NCBI GenBank assembly: GCA_963540065.1
Contig: CAUTNK010000009.1
Span: 1 to 64,000, forward strand
Direction: 5' to 3'
Source of the DNA: Bacteroides_D sp963540065
GTDB lineage: Bacteria; Bacteroidota; Bacteroidia; Bacteroidales; CAJPTX01
DNA length: 64,000 nucleotides
The notes beneath the pieces were generated by a model. That model was not told the DNA's origin and ran no database searches. It saw only the letters and a program-made list of their open reading frames with translations. This document shows, piece by piece, positions 27,601 to 36,187 of this stretch. The stretch's first letter is position 1. Every line of letters starts with the position of its first letter. The translations under genes and the position numbers were made by a program.

Positions 27601-27760
27601 AGCCAAAGCCACCCTGCAAAGTATTCTCGACAACTACTCGAATCGCGAAGACGGTATCCGCGATGAGGTTCAACATAAGATGAACGAACTCGTAATCGAA
27701 GAGCATTCGAAAGCGAGAACTCTCCCCACAGATACCATACAATTTCAATTTGCTCGATAA
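24677..27760 (+). CDS. Large tetratricopeptide-repeat periplasmic protein
   Basis: A 1027-residue exported protein: a signal peptide (about 1-23, ending IHA-QE), then TPR units through almost the whole length. The repeats show the usual A-x-x-x-Y-x-x-A and L-G-x-x-Y pattern, for example YELGRLYYNNKRYKEALRWF and AYFEVAETYHLLENLTQAKEYY. A TPR solenoid of this size normally scaffolds protein complexes. The outer-membrane barrel gene starts 12 bp after its stop, so the two products probably work together at the outer membrane or periplasm. The function is not known to me. The chosen ATG follows a TACTTTTG box and an AGGGAG site. Confidence 0.88.
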   Translation: MVRSLQRGILCLFLVFWLTGIHAQESPRVGSTLARYERAMALYRAARYAIAEEYFCEIENEGIAKHGDLCIEAAFFRVLCVARLDRYDAAYHLQQFLDKYPSSTRTDDVRYELGRLYYNNKRYKEALRWFESIDGRAFDVEQLAELDFKRAYVLFVTDRLEEANPIFARLKEQICYYQAPATYYYAHIAYSRGHYNSALENFKRIDADPVFSPIVPYYIAQIYYKQENYRQLTDYIAPMIDQSAATRLTELQRMLGEAYFHLEQYDSAAKVLDKYAERVGQKALSRDDNYLFGLVHYRQKEWTEAAKRLERVVTVEDSVSQNAYYHLADCYLHLNDTERAQKALGLASEMAYDKIIQEDALFNYAKLLYEHRYNPFSDAVSAFTRYLELFPHSLRKDEAYTYLGMAFMGTQNYQGALNALSKIGTTNATTRQALQRAAYYRGVEYFQSLNFTKADSLFSVSLRASEVDHTLRAKALYWRAEANYRLEQYAIASQHYQQFLLAPGAFSQPQYPKVPYDLGYAYFKMKNYAQAVAWFRKYTDNKTKDSLGLLTDALVRLGDCLYIQRKYWPAIEYYQKANQMGGIGADYALYQEGCVYGLVDRPNEKIRALLSIGERYPESMYRSHAYFEVAETYHLLENLTQAKEYYQRVVTEFPSSSNAPASLLQLGLVYYEEDNYDQAIQNLEHVVSDYAGTAAMHEAIVALERVYQAKGDVKPYLAYLEKIGQADRISHGKRDSLFYTTAEAQYMSKQFPRARMSFEEYLREYPQGAGSVAANYYLADCLLQAGDTLSALPRLEVVIARRPNQFYDRALYKAAPIYELHKDLQQALQAYLELERSTADAKMQQEARYGKLRMAVQLKDEAHISEYANSVLADDRMPPEKHLFARYHLGMMLLREQRYDLAYNTLALIGDNTGAATGAEARYRMAEIRFLQKDWEKLQDEVFTFAKRNTPHQYWLAKAFILLADSYREREDFFQAKATLQSILDNYSNREDGIRDEVQHKMNELVIEEHSKARTLPTDTIQFQFAR

Positions 27761-27772
27761 AGCGCAGAGAGG

Positions 27773-29491
27773 ATGAAGCTATTTTTAGGAAGTGTCGTTG
27801 CTAGTTGCTTGCTACTATCATCCTACGTGCAGGCACAAACCGACAGCATTTCTACTGCGCAAGCGCCACTAAACCTAGGGCAAAGTAAAGTGGTGGAGGT
27901 TAGCCGTAGTTTCGACCCGCGAATCAACGATGCAGGGAAAATGAGCTTCCTACCCAAATTGGACGATACTACCGTGGTTGTACCAAAATTTGCGTACCAC
28001 CTTGCAGCTCGCCCTTTAATACGACTCCTACCACTACGCCCCATCCCTGCCGCAAAAATGGCACGCGAGCGACCTGAAAAGCTACGCCCCTTTTACGCGA
28101 AGCTCGGTTTCGGCAACAACACCTCCCCCCTCGCCGAAATGTCGCTCTCAGGCGGGCGTTCCGAAAAATACTCCTACGCACTTGGCGTCCAACACTTAAG
28201 TTCGTGGGGCAAGTTAAAGCTTCGTAACAATATCACTGTTTCGGCTCCACAAAGCGCTACAACCCTCGAGGCACACCTCCACAACGTGTTCCGCCCCCAA
28301 CGCATAGCTACGCATCTTCAGGGCGTCTACCACCATGCCTACTCGTCATTCTATGGCGTGGGCGATACCATTTTACGAACTCTCGATACACTCTGGAGCG
28401 CAAAACAAAATCGGCATCACGGTGGGGCGTACTTCGACCTCGGAAGCATTTACCTAGACTCGACGCATTTTCAGTATCAGCTACATGCCAGACTCCTAGG
28501 CTATAAGGATAATCACGGCGGTAGCGAGCTTACAACAGGAGCCTCCTTCGACGGGCAAAAAAACTTCAAAGGCATACGCTATGGCGGAACCCTAGCAGCC
28601 GATCACTATGCCCTCACGCTACAAAATCGCAAACTCCCCAACTCTATTTTTTCTGTAGCTCCCTGGGTAAAACTTTACGGAGAACGATGGCGTGTTCTTG
28701 CAGGTGCCAACCTCCTCTACGACAACAATGGCGAGCAAAACGGTTTCCACATCTACCCAAAAGGACACGTATCCTACGACATCATCCGTCAGTACTTCAT
28801 CCCCTACTTCGAACTAGGCGGCGGATTGGATGTAGCCGACAGATGGACACTTGCGCAAACCATCCCCTACCTAAAGCCCTCACAGAAAGTCTGGAACTCC
28901 TCCCGAAATATGGAGATCCGTGGCGGCTTAAAAGGACGTTTTACACATCGCTTGCGTTTCCATCTTTTAGGCGAATACGCTCTGATCGATAGCATGCGCT
29001 TTGCCGTAAATACCCCCGGATATACCATCCGAAACGGAATCCCTGACACTGGATTTCTCGCTCCCCTCCGCGTAATCTACGATCGTGCAGCACGCACCCG
29101 AGCACATGCCGAACTCCTCTATACCATCGATAGCCGATGTGTAGCAGGCGCTACCCTCAACTACTGGATTTACGACCTACAGCACCTCAACCGACCTTGG
29201 CACACACCCACTTGGGAAGCTATTCTCTTTGCAAACTACAATCTGCGCGATAAAATCTACGCAGGTATCGACTTCGGCATACGAGGGGGACGTTGGGCAG
29301 AAAACCCCTCCGAAAAAGCCGTCGAACTCCCCATAGAATTCGACCTCAACTTACAACTTCGTTATAGCCTCGGAAAACATTGGGCGCTATTCGGCGATTT
29401 CCGTAACCTACTCTTCCAGCGATTCGAAACCTATTACGGTTACCCAAAACACCGCTTTCAAGCCTACCTAGGGTTAATTTTACAGTACTAA
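27773..29491 (+). CDS. Outer-membrane beta-barrel partner of the TPR protein
   Basis: A 572-residue protein with a signal peptide (about 1-22, ending VQA-QT). A proline-rich N-terminal segment (about 65-105) is followed by a long series of alternating barrel strands ending RFQAYLGLILQY, a typical terminal strand. No plug domain or TonB box is evident, although such proteins are often annotated as TonB-dependent receptor-like. It sits 12 bp after the TPR gene and 6 bp before the first glycosyltransferase gene. A porin- or assembly-type role is possible. I cannot name a substrate. Confidence 0.75.
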   Translation: MKLFLGSVVASCLLLSSYVQAQTDSISTAQAPLNLGQSKVVEVSRSFDPRINDAGKMSFLPKLDDTTVVVPKFAYHLAARPLIRLLPLRPIPAAKMARERPEKLRPFYAKLGFGNNTSPLAEMSLSGGRSEKYSYALGVQHLSSWGKLKLRNNITVSAPQSATTLEAHLHNVFRPQRIATHLQGVYHHAYSSFYGVGDTILRTLDTLWSAKQNRHHGGAYFDLGSIYLDSTHFQYQLHARLLGYKDNHGGSELTTGASFDGQKNFKGIRYGGTLAADHYALTLQNRKLPNSIFSVAPWVKLYGERWRVLAGANLLYDNNGEQNGFHIYPKGHVSYDIIRQYFIPYFELGGGLDVADRWTLAQTIPYLKPSQKVWNSSRNMEIRGGLKGRFTHRLRFHLLGEYALIDSMRFAVNTPGYTIRNGIPDTGFLAPLRVIYDRAARTRAHAELLYTIDSRCVAGATLNYWIYDLQHLNRPWHTPTWEAILFANYNLRDKIYAGIDFGIRGGRWAENPSEKAVELPIEFDLNLQLRYSLGKHWALFGDFRNLLFQRFETYYGYPKHRFQAYLGLILQY

Positions 29492-29497
29492 CCGCCA

Positions 29498-30463
29498 ATG
29501 GATACTCCCCCACAACTCAGTGTGATAGTACCCGCATACAACGTAGAGCGTTTTTTGGATAAATGCTTACGCTCTATTCAGACGCAAACCTTTACCGATT
29601 TCGAAGTCATCCTCATCAATAACGGCTCAACGGATAGCACTCTGCAAATTTGCAGAACTTGGACGCGCGATCCTCGTTTCCGACTCATCTCTCGCGATCG
29701 ACAACCCGTCGGAACTATACGCAATCTCGGGATACAAGAATCCCACGCACCACAGATTATGTTTGTCGATGCCGACGACTACCTCGAACCCGATGCCATC
29801 GCTACTCTCCTCGCAATCAAAGAACAACACCAAGCGCAAATCAGTGCCGGGCGTTTTGTACGCGAATCTCTCAGCGGACGAAAACTTAAAACTCGTACAC
29901 AGCTAGGCGATATCGTACTAACAGGCACCGAAGCTTATACACTAGCTCTATTCGACCAAAAATTGCAATCTTACTCTTGGGCTAAAATCTACGACAAGGC
30001 ACTATTCGACGGAATTGCATACCCCGCAGAAAATACTTTCGAAGACTACGTCGTCAACTACCAAGTCTTCGGACGTGCACAACGAATGGTATCTACACGC
30101 AAACTGGTGTATCACTACGTCCAACACCACACAAGCCTGATGAACAATATGCAGTACGCCTACATGCGCGACTGCTCGCACCTCGAAGCACACTACAAAC
30201 GCTACATAGACGTTAAGAACGACGACAGACTCAACCGGCGACAGTTTGCTCTCTTTCGCGTAAAAACCATACGAAGAATCCTACGAAACTTACGAAATAT
30301 TCAAAGCGCACAACCCCTCACGGCACCTACCATTCTCCCCAAGGTACTCCGCTACCTCTCCGAGGTTAATGGCGCACCCATCGAAAACGACGTACTCAAC
30401 GAATTGTGGCACTGGACGCTGCGAAAAAAATTACAACTCTCCCTCTTTTATTGGAAAAAGTAA
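29498..30463 (+). CDS. GT2 glycosyltransferase, paralog 1 of 3
   Basis: A 321-residue cytoplasmic GT-A fold enzyme that transfers a sugar from a nucleotide donor. The N-terminal signature is LSVIVPAYNVERFLDKCLRS (8-27), then NNGSTDST and the metal-binding motif VDADDY near residue 92. SYSWAKIYDKALFDG and TFEDYVVNY hold the probable acceptor-site acid. There is no transmembrane helix, and the end is basic. It is the first of three tandem homologues sharing length and landmarks, so they arose by duplication. Position before a ligase/polymerase gene suggests lipopolysaccharide or other surface-glycan assembly. Confidence 0.9.
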   Translation: MDTPPQLSVIVPAYNVERFLDKCLRSIQTQTFTDFEVILINNGSTDSTLQICRTWTRDPRFRLISRDRQPVGTIRNLGIQESHAPQIMFVDADDYLEPDAIATLLAIKEQHQAQISAGRFVRESLSGRKLKTRTQLGDIVLTGTEAYTLALFDQKLQSYSWAKIYDKALFDGIAYPAENTFEDYVVNYQVFGRAQRMVSTRKLVYHYVQHHTSLMNNMQYAYMRDCSHLEAHYKRYIDVKNDDRLNRRQFALFRVKTIRRILRNLRNIQSAQPLTAPTILPKVLRYLSEVNGAPIENDVLNELWHWTLRKKLQLSLFYWKK

Positions 30464-30481
30464 ACGTTACGCCTATATACC

Positions 30482-31471
30482 ATGACTGTGCAACAACCAG
30501 ACAGCAAGAACCAACCACAGCTGAGTATCATCATCCCAGCATACAACGTAGAGCTCTTCCTAGATAAGTGTCTACAATCTATCCATACGCAAACTTATCC
30601 AAATTTTGAAGTTATCCTTATCGTAAACGGCGCTACCGATAACACAGCCTCTATAGCACAGGATTGGGCAAAACGCGACGAGCGTATCCACCTCATCATA
30701 CAAGAAAAACAACCAGTAGGAGCAGTGCGAAACCTCGGATTACAAAAAGCACAAGCTCAAGCTGTAATGTTTGTTGACTCAGACGACTACATCGAACCCG
30801 ATGCCATCGAATTCCTCCTCAAGCTTAAAGAGAAAAAAAATGCACAAATCAGTGCCGGACGATTTATACAAGAAACCGTTGAAGGCGACCCTTTCTATAC
30901 GCCACAACAGCTAGGAAACATACTACTCTCCGGAAAAAAAGCCTACAAACTATGCCTAGACGACAAAAAACTACGTTCCTACTCCTGGGCAAAGATCTAC
31001 GATAAAAAACTCTTCGAAAAATTACCATACCCCGAACTCAATCTCTACGAAGACCTGCAAATTATGCACAAAGTCTACGGAGGGGCTACACGTATGGCAT
31101 GCGCCAAACATATCGTCTACCACTATGTCTCACACCCACAAAGTCTATTACACCTCGATCAATACGCATTCGAACGTGAATACGCCTACCTAGATGCTAT
31201 ATACAACCGCTATTGCGACGTACGTGATGCAAAACGACTCACAAAACGACAACTAGCTCTTTTCCGAATTTATACCATACGACGACTTGTACGAACCTTC
31301 CGATTCATTCGCTATTGGGACAAAGAGCCCAACCACGAAAAAGAACTACTAAACATGAAACGAATCTCAGAAGTCTACGGAAAAGAATGCGGTTTCGACA
31401 AACTACACTTCCTCTGGATGTGGACGCTGCGCATGCGGATCCTACTTACTATCTTCTACTGGAAAATATAA
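30482..31471 (+). CDS. GT2 glycosyltransferase, paralog 2 of 3
   Basis: A 329-residue GT2 enzyme and the middle of the tandem trio. It has LSIIIPAYNVELFLDKCLQS, a less canonical NGATDNT in place of NGSTDST, and VDSDDYIEPDAIEFLL for the donor/metal site. SYSWAKIYDKKLFE is shared with its neighbours, but the acidic segment reads NLYEDLQIMHKV. That difference, and the shared tail MWTLRMRILLTIFYWK with paralog 1, suggest a different sugar or acceptor. The start is 18 bp after the previous stop. Confidence 0.9.
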   Translation: MTVQQPDSKNQPQLSIIIPAYNVELFLDKCLQSIHTQTYPNFEVILIVNGATDNTASIAQDWAKRDERIHLIIQEKQPVGAVRNLGLQKAQAQAVMFVDSDDYIEPDAIEFLLKLKEKKNAQISAGRFIQETVEGDPFYTPQQLGNILLSGKKAYKLCLDDKKLRSYSWAKIYDKKLFEKLPYPELNLYEDLQIMHKVYGGATRMACAKHIVYHYVSHPQSLLHLDQYAFEREYAYLDAIYNRYCDVRDAKRLTKRQLALFRIYTIRRLVRTFRFIRYWDKEPNHEKELLNMKRISEVYGKECGFDKLHFLWMWTLRMRILLTIFYWKI

Positions 31472-31481
31472 GCAAACTACC

Positions 31482-32468
31482 ATGGACAATTCTACAACCA
31501 ATACCTCCACCCAACCACAGCTGAGCGTGATAGTACCCGCATACAACGTGGCAAAATTCTTGGATAAGTGTCTGAATTCCATCTGTATACAATCCTTCCG
31601 CGATTTCGAAATCATACTCGTCAACGACGGCTCTACAGATAATACCGGCGACATCTGCAAAGCATGGGCTGACAAAGAACCGCGTATCCGGCTTATCGAA
31701 CAATCCAACCACGGACTCGCTTACGTCCGAAATCTTGGACTACAAGAAGCGCGCGCCAACATGATTATGTTCGTAGACTCCGACGACTACATAGAACCCG
31801 ACGCCATCCAAATCCTCATGGATCTTAAGCAACGGACACACGCGCAAATTGCCCTCGGACACTACACCATCGAAAAACTAGACGGCACACCCGGAAAACA
31901 GCACCCGCAGCTTAAGGACTGCATCCTCAGCGGAAAAGAAGCCTATCGCCTAGCGCTCTACGACCAAAAACTACAAGCCTACAGCTGGGCTAAAATCTAC
32001 GATAAAGCACTCTTCGACGGTATTCAGTACCCCAACGGCGAATATATGGAGGACTTCATCGTAAGCCACCGCGTCTTTCTACGCGCAGAGCGATTTGCAG
32101 TTACCACCCAACTCGTCTACCACTACATCATAAACCCCGACAGTATCCTCAATGACGTTGCACGACGCGAGGACGCCAACCTAAAATATTTCGAGTTCTT
32201 CTATCGCCGCTACGAACATGCGCGAGATGAAAAAATTCTGACCCCACGTCAGTTTCGCCACTTCCACCTAAAATGCCTCCGCCGCCTCATGCGCATCGTA
32301 TGGCGATCGCGAATGCCCAAGCACAGACCACAAACCCCGCGCGAACTACAGGCTACCCTAGACACTATCTCTAAAATCTTGGGCGAGGAGGTAACTGTCG
32401 ACAACCTCAAAAAGCTCTGGAGAAGGCTCCGACGCCAGCAGATTGTAGATACGCTGTTCCGTTGGTAA
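31482..32468 (+). CDS. GT2 glycosyltransferase, paralog 3 of 3
   Basis: A 328-residue GT2 enzyme, last of the trio. It has LSVIVPAYNVAKFLDKCLNS, NDGSTDNTGDIC and VDSDDYIEPDAIQILM. It uses QSNHGLAYVRNLG where paralogs 1 and 2 read (R/E)(D/K)xQPVGxxRNLG, the more usual GT2 pattern. SYSWAKIYDKALFDGIQYP and GEYMEDFIVSHRV follow. The C-terminus is arginine-rich (RRLRRQQ), which may hold it at the inner membrane. The ligase gene begins 8 bp later. Confidence 0.9.
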   Translation: MDNSTTNTSTQPQLSVIVPAYNVAKFLDKCLNSICIQSFRDFEIILVNDGSTDNTGDICKAWADKEPRIRLIEQSNHGLAYVRNLGLQEARANMIMFVDSDDYIEPDAIQILMDLKQRTHAQIALGHYTIEKLDGTPGKQHPQLKDCILSGKEAYRLALYDQKLQAYSWAKIYDKALFDGIQYPNGEYMEDFIVSHRVFLRAERFAVTTQLVYHYIINPDSILNDVARREDANLKYFEFFYRRYEHARDEKILTPRQFRHFHLKCLRRLMRIVWRSRMPKHRPQTPRELQATLDTISKILGEEVTVDNLKKLWRRLRRQQIVDTLFRW

Positions 32469-32476
32469 GCTCTCGC

Positions 32477-33790
32477 ATGCAATCGGTCGACCTACCCCCA
32501 CCTTACGCCTTGCACCTCGACGAGGCACAAACTCCCCTTGAAAAGGTTATCCTCTTCGGACGGCATTTCTTGCTGTGCTGTACGCTCTTTTTTATCACGC
32601 CGCAGCCCAAATTTATGCCGCCATTTATGATTGCGGGGACGATATTCTCGCTAGCAGATCTCTTTCTCCGTCGCAAACAGATTCATTGGAAAGCCTATTG
32701 GCCACTACTCCTCACCGTACTGTGCCTCGTACTTCCGCTGTGCTATATACCGGCAAGCATCGATCCGGTAAATACACAACACGTACTAGCTATGCGCATC
32801 TCCTACCTACTAGCGCCCATCATGTTCGCAGGGCTACGCCCTTCTCGCGCATGGGGTGTTAGCATTGTTGTAGGCGCCGTTTTTGCCTTTTTCCTATGCC
32901 TTAGCGTGGCACTCTACCACTCGTTATACTGGACGGGCGAACTCGTATTCTACCCATACACCCATGCCCTAACCATTCCCAACGACTGGTTAGATCCCAA
33001 TCGCTTCTTTTACACAGGCTTACTAGCGCCACTACGGCTCTGGCCTGCATATTTCGGATTCGGACAAGTCCTCTCTATCATATTCCTTACGAGTTGGTTC
33101 TTAGAGAAAGACACTTGGCGCAAACGTATACCCACACTACTGATCGGGAGCATCTGTCTAACAGCACTATACCTATCCTCCAATCGCATCGGGCAATTAG
33201 CGCTATTTTCTGTGCTTCTCGTAGCATTGGTAGGCAAAGTCTTCTTCGCAAAAAAAGTGGCTTGGTACCTAAAACTGGGGGGCCTTATCGCCCTACTCGC
33301 TATAGTTGCTGTGCTATCCTTTTCGCGCTTCCGTATATTCGTTGACGAAAGCCGTACGCACGCCTCCGAAGGACTCGAGGCTATGATTCGTGCCAATGCC
33401 CGTGGCGAAATCTATCTCACCGCATGGGAACACCGCGACGAATTCCTACCATGGGGACTTGGTGCTGGTGCGCAAGCAGCATTCCTCAAAAAACATCATC
33501 TCGACAATTGCGATCACATCGTTTTCATGCACAACGAGTTCCTAGATCTCACCGTAGAAATGGGTATCGTAGGTAGCTTACTCTTTCTGGTTTGGATGGG
33601 ACTCCCCTTTCTCTACTACCGACGTTTTTCTTTTGGGCAGAAAATGCTCTGGTTGGCGATACTTATCGTCATACAAGCCGAGACCGTCTCCGTGGGCTAC
33701 CAATTTGCTATGATCATCGCATACACCTACAACCTACTCTGGGTCTATGCCATCGAATACAAACGTACTGCAAACCTAGTACCCTTGTAA
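32477..33790 (+). CDS. O-antigen ligase/polymerase-family membrane protein
   Basis: A 437-residue inner-membrane protein with about ten to twelve helices. A long periplasmic loop after residue 285 carries ARGEIYLTAWEHRDEFLPWGLGAGAQAAF and HNEFLDLTVEMGIVGSLLFL, the Wzy_C-type pattern of O-antigen ligases and polymerases. It should act at the periplasmic face, joining glycan chains to lipid A core or to each other. The three GT2 genes directly upstream fit a surface-glycan role. ATG 32477 is chosen over an in-frame TTG at 32462 that overlaps the preceding gene. The stop overlaps the next start as TAATG. Confidence 0.82.
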   Translation: MQSVDLPPPYALHLDEAQTPLEKVILFGRHFLLCCTLFFITPQPKFMPPFMIAGTIFSLADLFLRRKQIHWKAYWPLLLTVLCLVLPLCYIPASIDPVNTQHVLAMRISYLLAPIMFAGLRPSRAWGVSIVVGAVFAFFLCLSVALYHSLYWTGELVFYPYTHALTIPNDWLDPNRFFYTGLLAPLRLWPAYFGFGQVLSIIFLTSWFLEKDTWRKRIPTLLIGSICLTALYLSSNRIGQLALFSVLLVALVGKVFFAKKVAWYLKLGGLIALLAIVAVLSFSRFRIFVDESRTHASEGLEAMIRANARGEIYLTAWEHRDEFLPWGLGAGAQAAFLKKHHLDNCDHIVFMHNEFLDLTVEMGIVGSLLFLVWMGLPFLYYRRFSFGQKMLWLAILIVIQAETVSVGYQFAMIIAYTYNLLWVYAIEYKRTANLVPL

Positions 33791-34644
33791 TGCCGCACGC
33801 ACTCCTTGCTACCGACTTAGACGGCACACTGCTCAATAGCGATGCACAGATCTCCGCACTCAATCGTAGCAGCTTAGAACAATGTGCTACCATGGACGTA
33901 GTTCGTGTGGTCGCTACCGGACGATCGCTCTACTCTGCACAACGAGTCCTAAATGCTAATACGCCCATCGATTACCTCATCTTCTCCTCTGGGGCAGGTA
34001 TCCTACGTTGGGCAGATAAGCAACTACTGTATACCGAAGGCTTCAACGCTGCCGAGGCGCAAACCTTAGCACAACTACTCCATGACCACAACCTAACCTT
34101 TATGGTACACGCCCCCATACCCGAAAACCATCGCTTTTGGTACCATACCAACACACATGCCCCACACCCCGACCTACAAGCACGTATCGAACACTATCAG
34201 GAATATGTCCTCGGAGCCTGCCACGACGATTGCTATACCAACGGAGTAACGCAATTCCTAGCCACTTTTGAACATTGCAAGGATACCTTCCGCCGACTCC
34301 AAAGCCTTTTTACACCACATGCCGAAGTAATCCGCTCCACCTCGCCATTCAACCCCAACTACATCTGGTTAGAACTCTTCCCCAAAGGCGTAAACAAAGG
34401 AAATGCCGTAGCATGGCTCTGCAACACCCTACAAATACCGCACTCCCATGTCGCCACCGTAGGAAACGACTACAACGACCTCTCGATGCTAGAGCGCTTC
34501 CCGCATGCCTACCTCATGGCAAATGCTCCCAACGACCTACCGTCCTCCTTGCAACGGGTAGCGTCCAACAATGCTGACGGCGTCGCACAAGCTATCGATA
34601 GCTTTCTAAAATTCGTTACAAAAGAGCTAACTTTGCCTAGTTAG
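33790..34644 (+). CDS. Cof-type HAD phosphatase
   Basis: A 284-residue HAD-superfamily hydrolase of the Cof subfamily, acting on small phosphorylated metabolites. Motif I is ATDLDGTLLNSD, with the nucleophile at D8 and the acid/base at D10. A C2-type cap covers about 85-190. KGVNKGNAVAWL gives the motif III lysine and VGNDYNDLSML the metal-binding motif IV. The start at 33790 overlaps the ligase stop by one base (TAATG); an upstream frame is only an overlap artefact. The substrate cannot be told from sequence. A sugar-phosphate would suit the neighbours. Confidence 0.88.
   Translation: MPHALLATDLDGTLLNSDAQISALNRSSLEQCATMDVVRVVATGRSLYSAQRVLNANTPIDYLIFSSGAGILRWADKQLLYTEGFNAAEAQTLAQLLHDHNLTFMVHAPIPENHRFWYHTNTHAPHPDLQARIEHYQEYVLGACHDDCYTNGVTQFLATFEHCKDTFRRLQSLFTPHAEVIRSTSPFNPNYIWLELFPKGVNKGNAVAWLCNTLQIPHSHVATVGNDYNDLSMLERFPHAYLMANAPNDLPSSLQRVASNNADGVAQAIDSFLKFVTKELTLPS
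34628..34635 (+). promoter_or_regulatory. -7 promoter box TAACTTTG for ridA
   Basis: Perfect TAnnTTTG inside the last codons of the HAD gene, 41 bp before the ridA ATG. It suggests that ridA, mrp and the NifU-like gene have an internal promoter. No clear -33 TTG is seen. Confidence 0.45.
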
Positions 34645-34676
34645 GTTTGATTCCAAATAAACAAGAAGGTTTAACC

Positions 34677-35060
34677 ATGAAAAAAATCATCAATACTAAG
34701 CAAGCACCTGCTGCTATCGGTCCGTACAGTCAAGCTGTTAAAAGTGGCGATACCCTTTATATTTCTGGGCAAGTGCCTGTAGATCCCGCAACCGGTAAAA
34801 TTGTAGAAGGCGGTATAAAAGCGCAAACCGAGCAAGTGCTAAAAAATATTGGTGCCATCCTACGCGAAGCGGGCATGGACTATTCCAACATTGTGAAAAC
34901 TACCTGTCTGCTCTCCGATATGGACAATTTTGTTGCTATGAACGAAGTCTACGCACAGTATTTCACCCAAGAGATGCCCGCACGTGCTGCATTCGGCGTA
35001 GTGCGTCTCCCCCTCGGTGCTATGATCGAAATCGAGGCTATTGCCGTGAGCAACAAATAG
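34677..35060 (+). CDS. ridA: RidA-family enamine/imine deaminase
   Basis: A 127-residue trimeric enzyme that hydrolyses reactive enamines and imines made by PLP enzymes, such as 2-aminoacrylate. IGPYSQAVKSGDTLYISGQVPVDPATG and PARAAFGVVRLPLGAMIEIEAIA contain the conserved glycines, the catalytic arginine (about 105) and the late glutamate. Length is standard. The ATG at 34677 is preceded by AGAAGG and supported by the family N-terminus; a start 30 bp upstream is rejected. mrp follows 15 bp downstream. Confidence 0.95.
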   Translation: MKKIINTKQAPAAIGPYSQAVKSGDTLYISGQVPVDPATGKIVEGGIKAQTEQVLKNIGAILREAGMDYSNIVKTTCLLSDMDNFVAMNEVYAQYFTQEMPARAAFGVVRLPLGAMIEIEAIAVSNK

Positions 35061-35075
35061 TTCGTATCGCTGATT

Positions 35076-36158
35076 ATGCCCGACTTTTCTAACCAAACCG
35101 TTCTAGACCTACTCTCCGGACTTGTCCACCCCGAAAAAAAGCAAGACATCGTTACCCTCGGGCTTGTCCACGATGTAGATTGTTCGCCTGCAGGGATTCG
35201 TTTCCAGATCTCCCCCCTCAGCGCCAACGATCCTTTTGGTGTATCCCTACTGCGACAAGCACGCCGGATACTCTCCGAAGCTTACCCCGACACGCCGGTA
35301 GAAGTTCAACTGCAGGGGCAAGAACCCAAACAACAAGAGCCCAAACCACTACCGCCACGTCAGGGGGGCGTTCAACACGTTGCACAAATTGTTGCTATAG
35401 CTTCCGGAAAGGGCGGCGTTGGCAAGTCCACCCTTACGGTAAATCTAGCAGTTGCGCTTGCTCGTAAAGGCTATCGGATCGGGCTACTGGATGCCGATGT
35501 GTTCGGTCCCAGCGCACCCATAATGCTCGGTGTCGAGGACGAGCGCCCTGAAGTAAAAAACGAAGAAGGCGAAGACCTCATCATCCCCGTAGAGGCTTAC
35601 GGCGTAAAGATGCTCTCTATGGCATTTTTTGTAGCGCCTAGCGATGCGCTGGTCTGGCGCGGTCCCATGGCTTCGAATGCGCTCAAGCAAATCATACACA
35701 TGGGGCTGTGGGGCGAGCTCGATTTCCTACTCATCGATACCCCGCCGGGTACCAGCGATATACACCTTACCCTTACGCAGGATCTCAACCTCTCGGGCGC
35801 TATTGTTGTAAGTACGCCGCAACGCATTGCCTTGGCCGATGCCCAGAAGGCTCTCAGCATGTTCTCTAATCACGAAATCGCCGTGCCTATCGTAGGGATG
35901 GTCGAAAACATGTCCTGGCTGGAAGACGATAACGGCGAACGACACTACATCTTCGGGAATGGCGGTGCAGCACAATTAGCGCAAGAACTGGGAGTTCCCC
36001 TCTTGGGTGAAATTCCTATTACCCAAAACTTGCGCGAAGGTGGAGATACTGGCTGCCCATTAGCTGCTGGTAGCGATCGACTCGCACAGGTATTCGACAC
36101 GATTGCCGCAAACTTTCTCGAGCAGATGAAAGACGCCCGACAATCCAACCAACAATAA
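35076..36158 (+). CDS. mrp: Mrp/ApbC iron-sulfur carrier ATPase
   Basis: A 360-residue P-loop protein for iron-sulfur cluster delivery. A DUF59/MIP18-like domain (about 1-85) precedes the ATPase domain with ASGKGGVGKST (about 109-119), GLLDADVFGPS and LLIDTPPGTSD. The C-terminal CPxC pair that holds the bridging cluster in many Mrp proteins is absent: the region after GMVENMSWLEDD has no cysteines, and the only late Cys is in GCPLAAGS. Relatives in this phylum may share the loss. A NifU-like scaffold gene follows 29 bp downstream, supporting an iron-sulfur role. Confidence 0.92.
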   Translation: MPDFSNQTVLDLLSGLVHPEKKQDIVTLGLVHDVDCSPAGIRFQISPLSANDPFGVSLLRQARRILSEAYPDTPVEVQLQGQEPKQQEPKPLPPRQGGVQHVAQIVAIASGKGGVGKSTLTVNLAVALARKGYRIGLLDADVFGPSAPIMLGVEDERPEVKNEEGEDLIIPVEAYGVKMLSMAFFVAPSDALVWRGPMASNALKQIIHMGLWGELDFLLIDTPPGTSDIHLTLTQDLNLSGAIVVSTPQRIALADAQKALSMFSNHEIAVPIVGMVENMSWLEDDNGERHYIFGNGGAAQLAQELGVPLLGEIPITQNLREGGDTGCPLAAGSDRLAQVFDTIAANFLEQMKDARQSNQQ

Positions 36159-36187
36159 AATAACCCGTTCCTAAAACAAGACGACTA

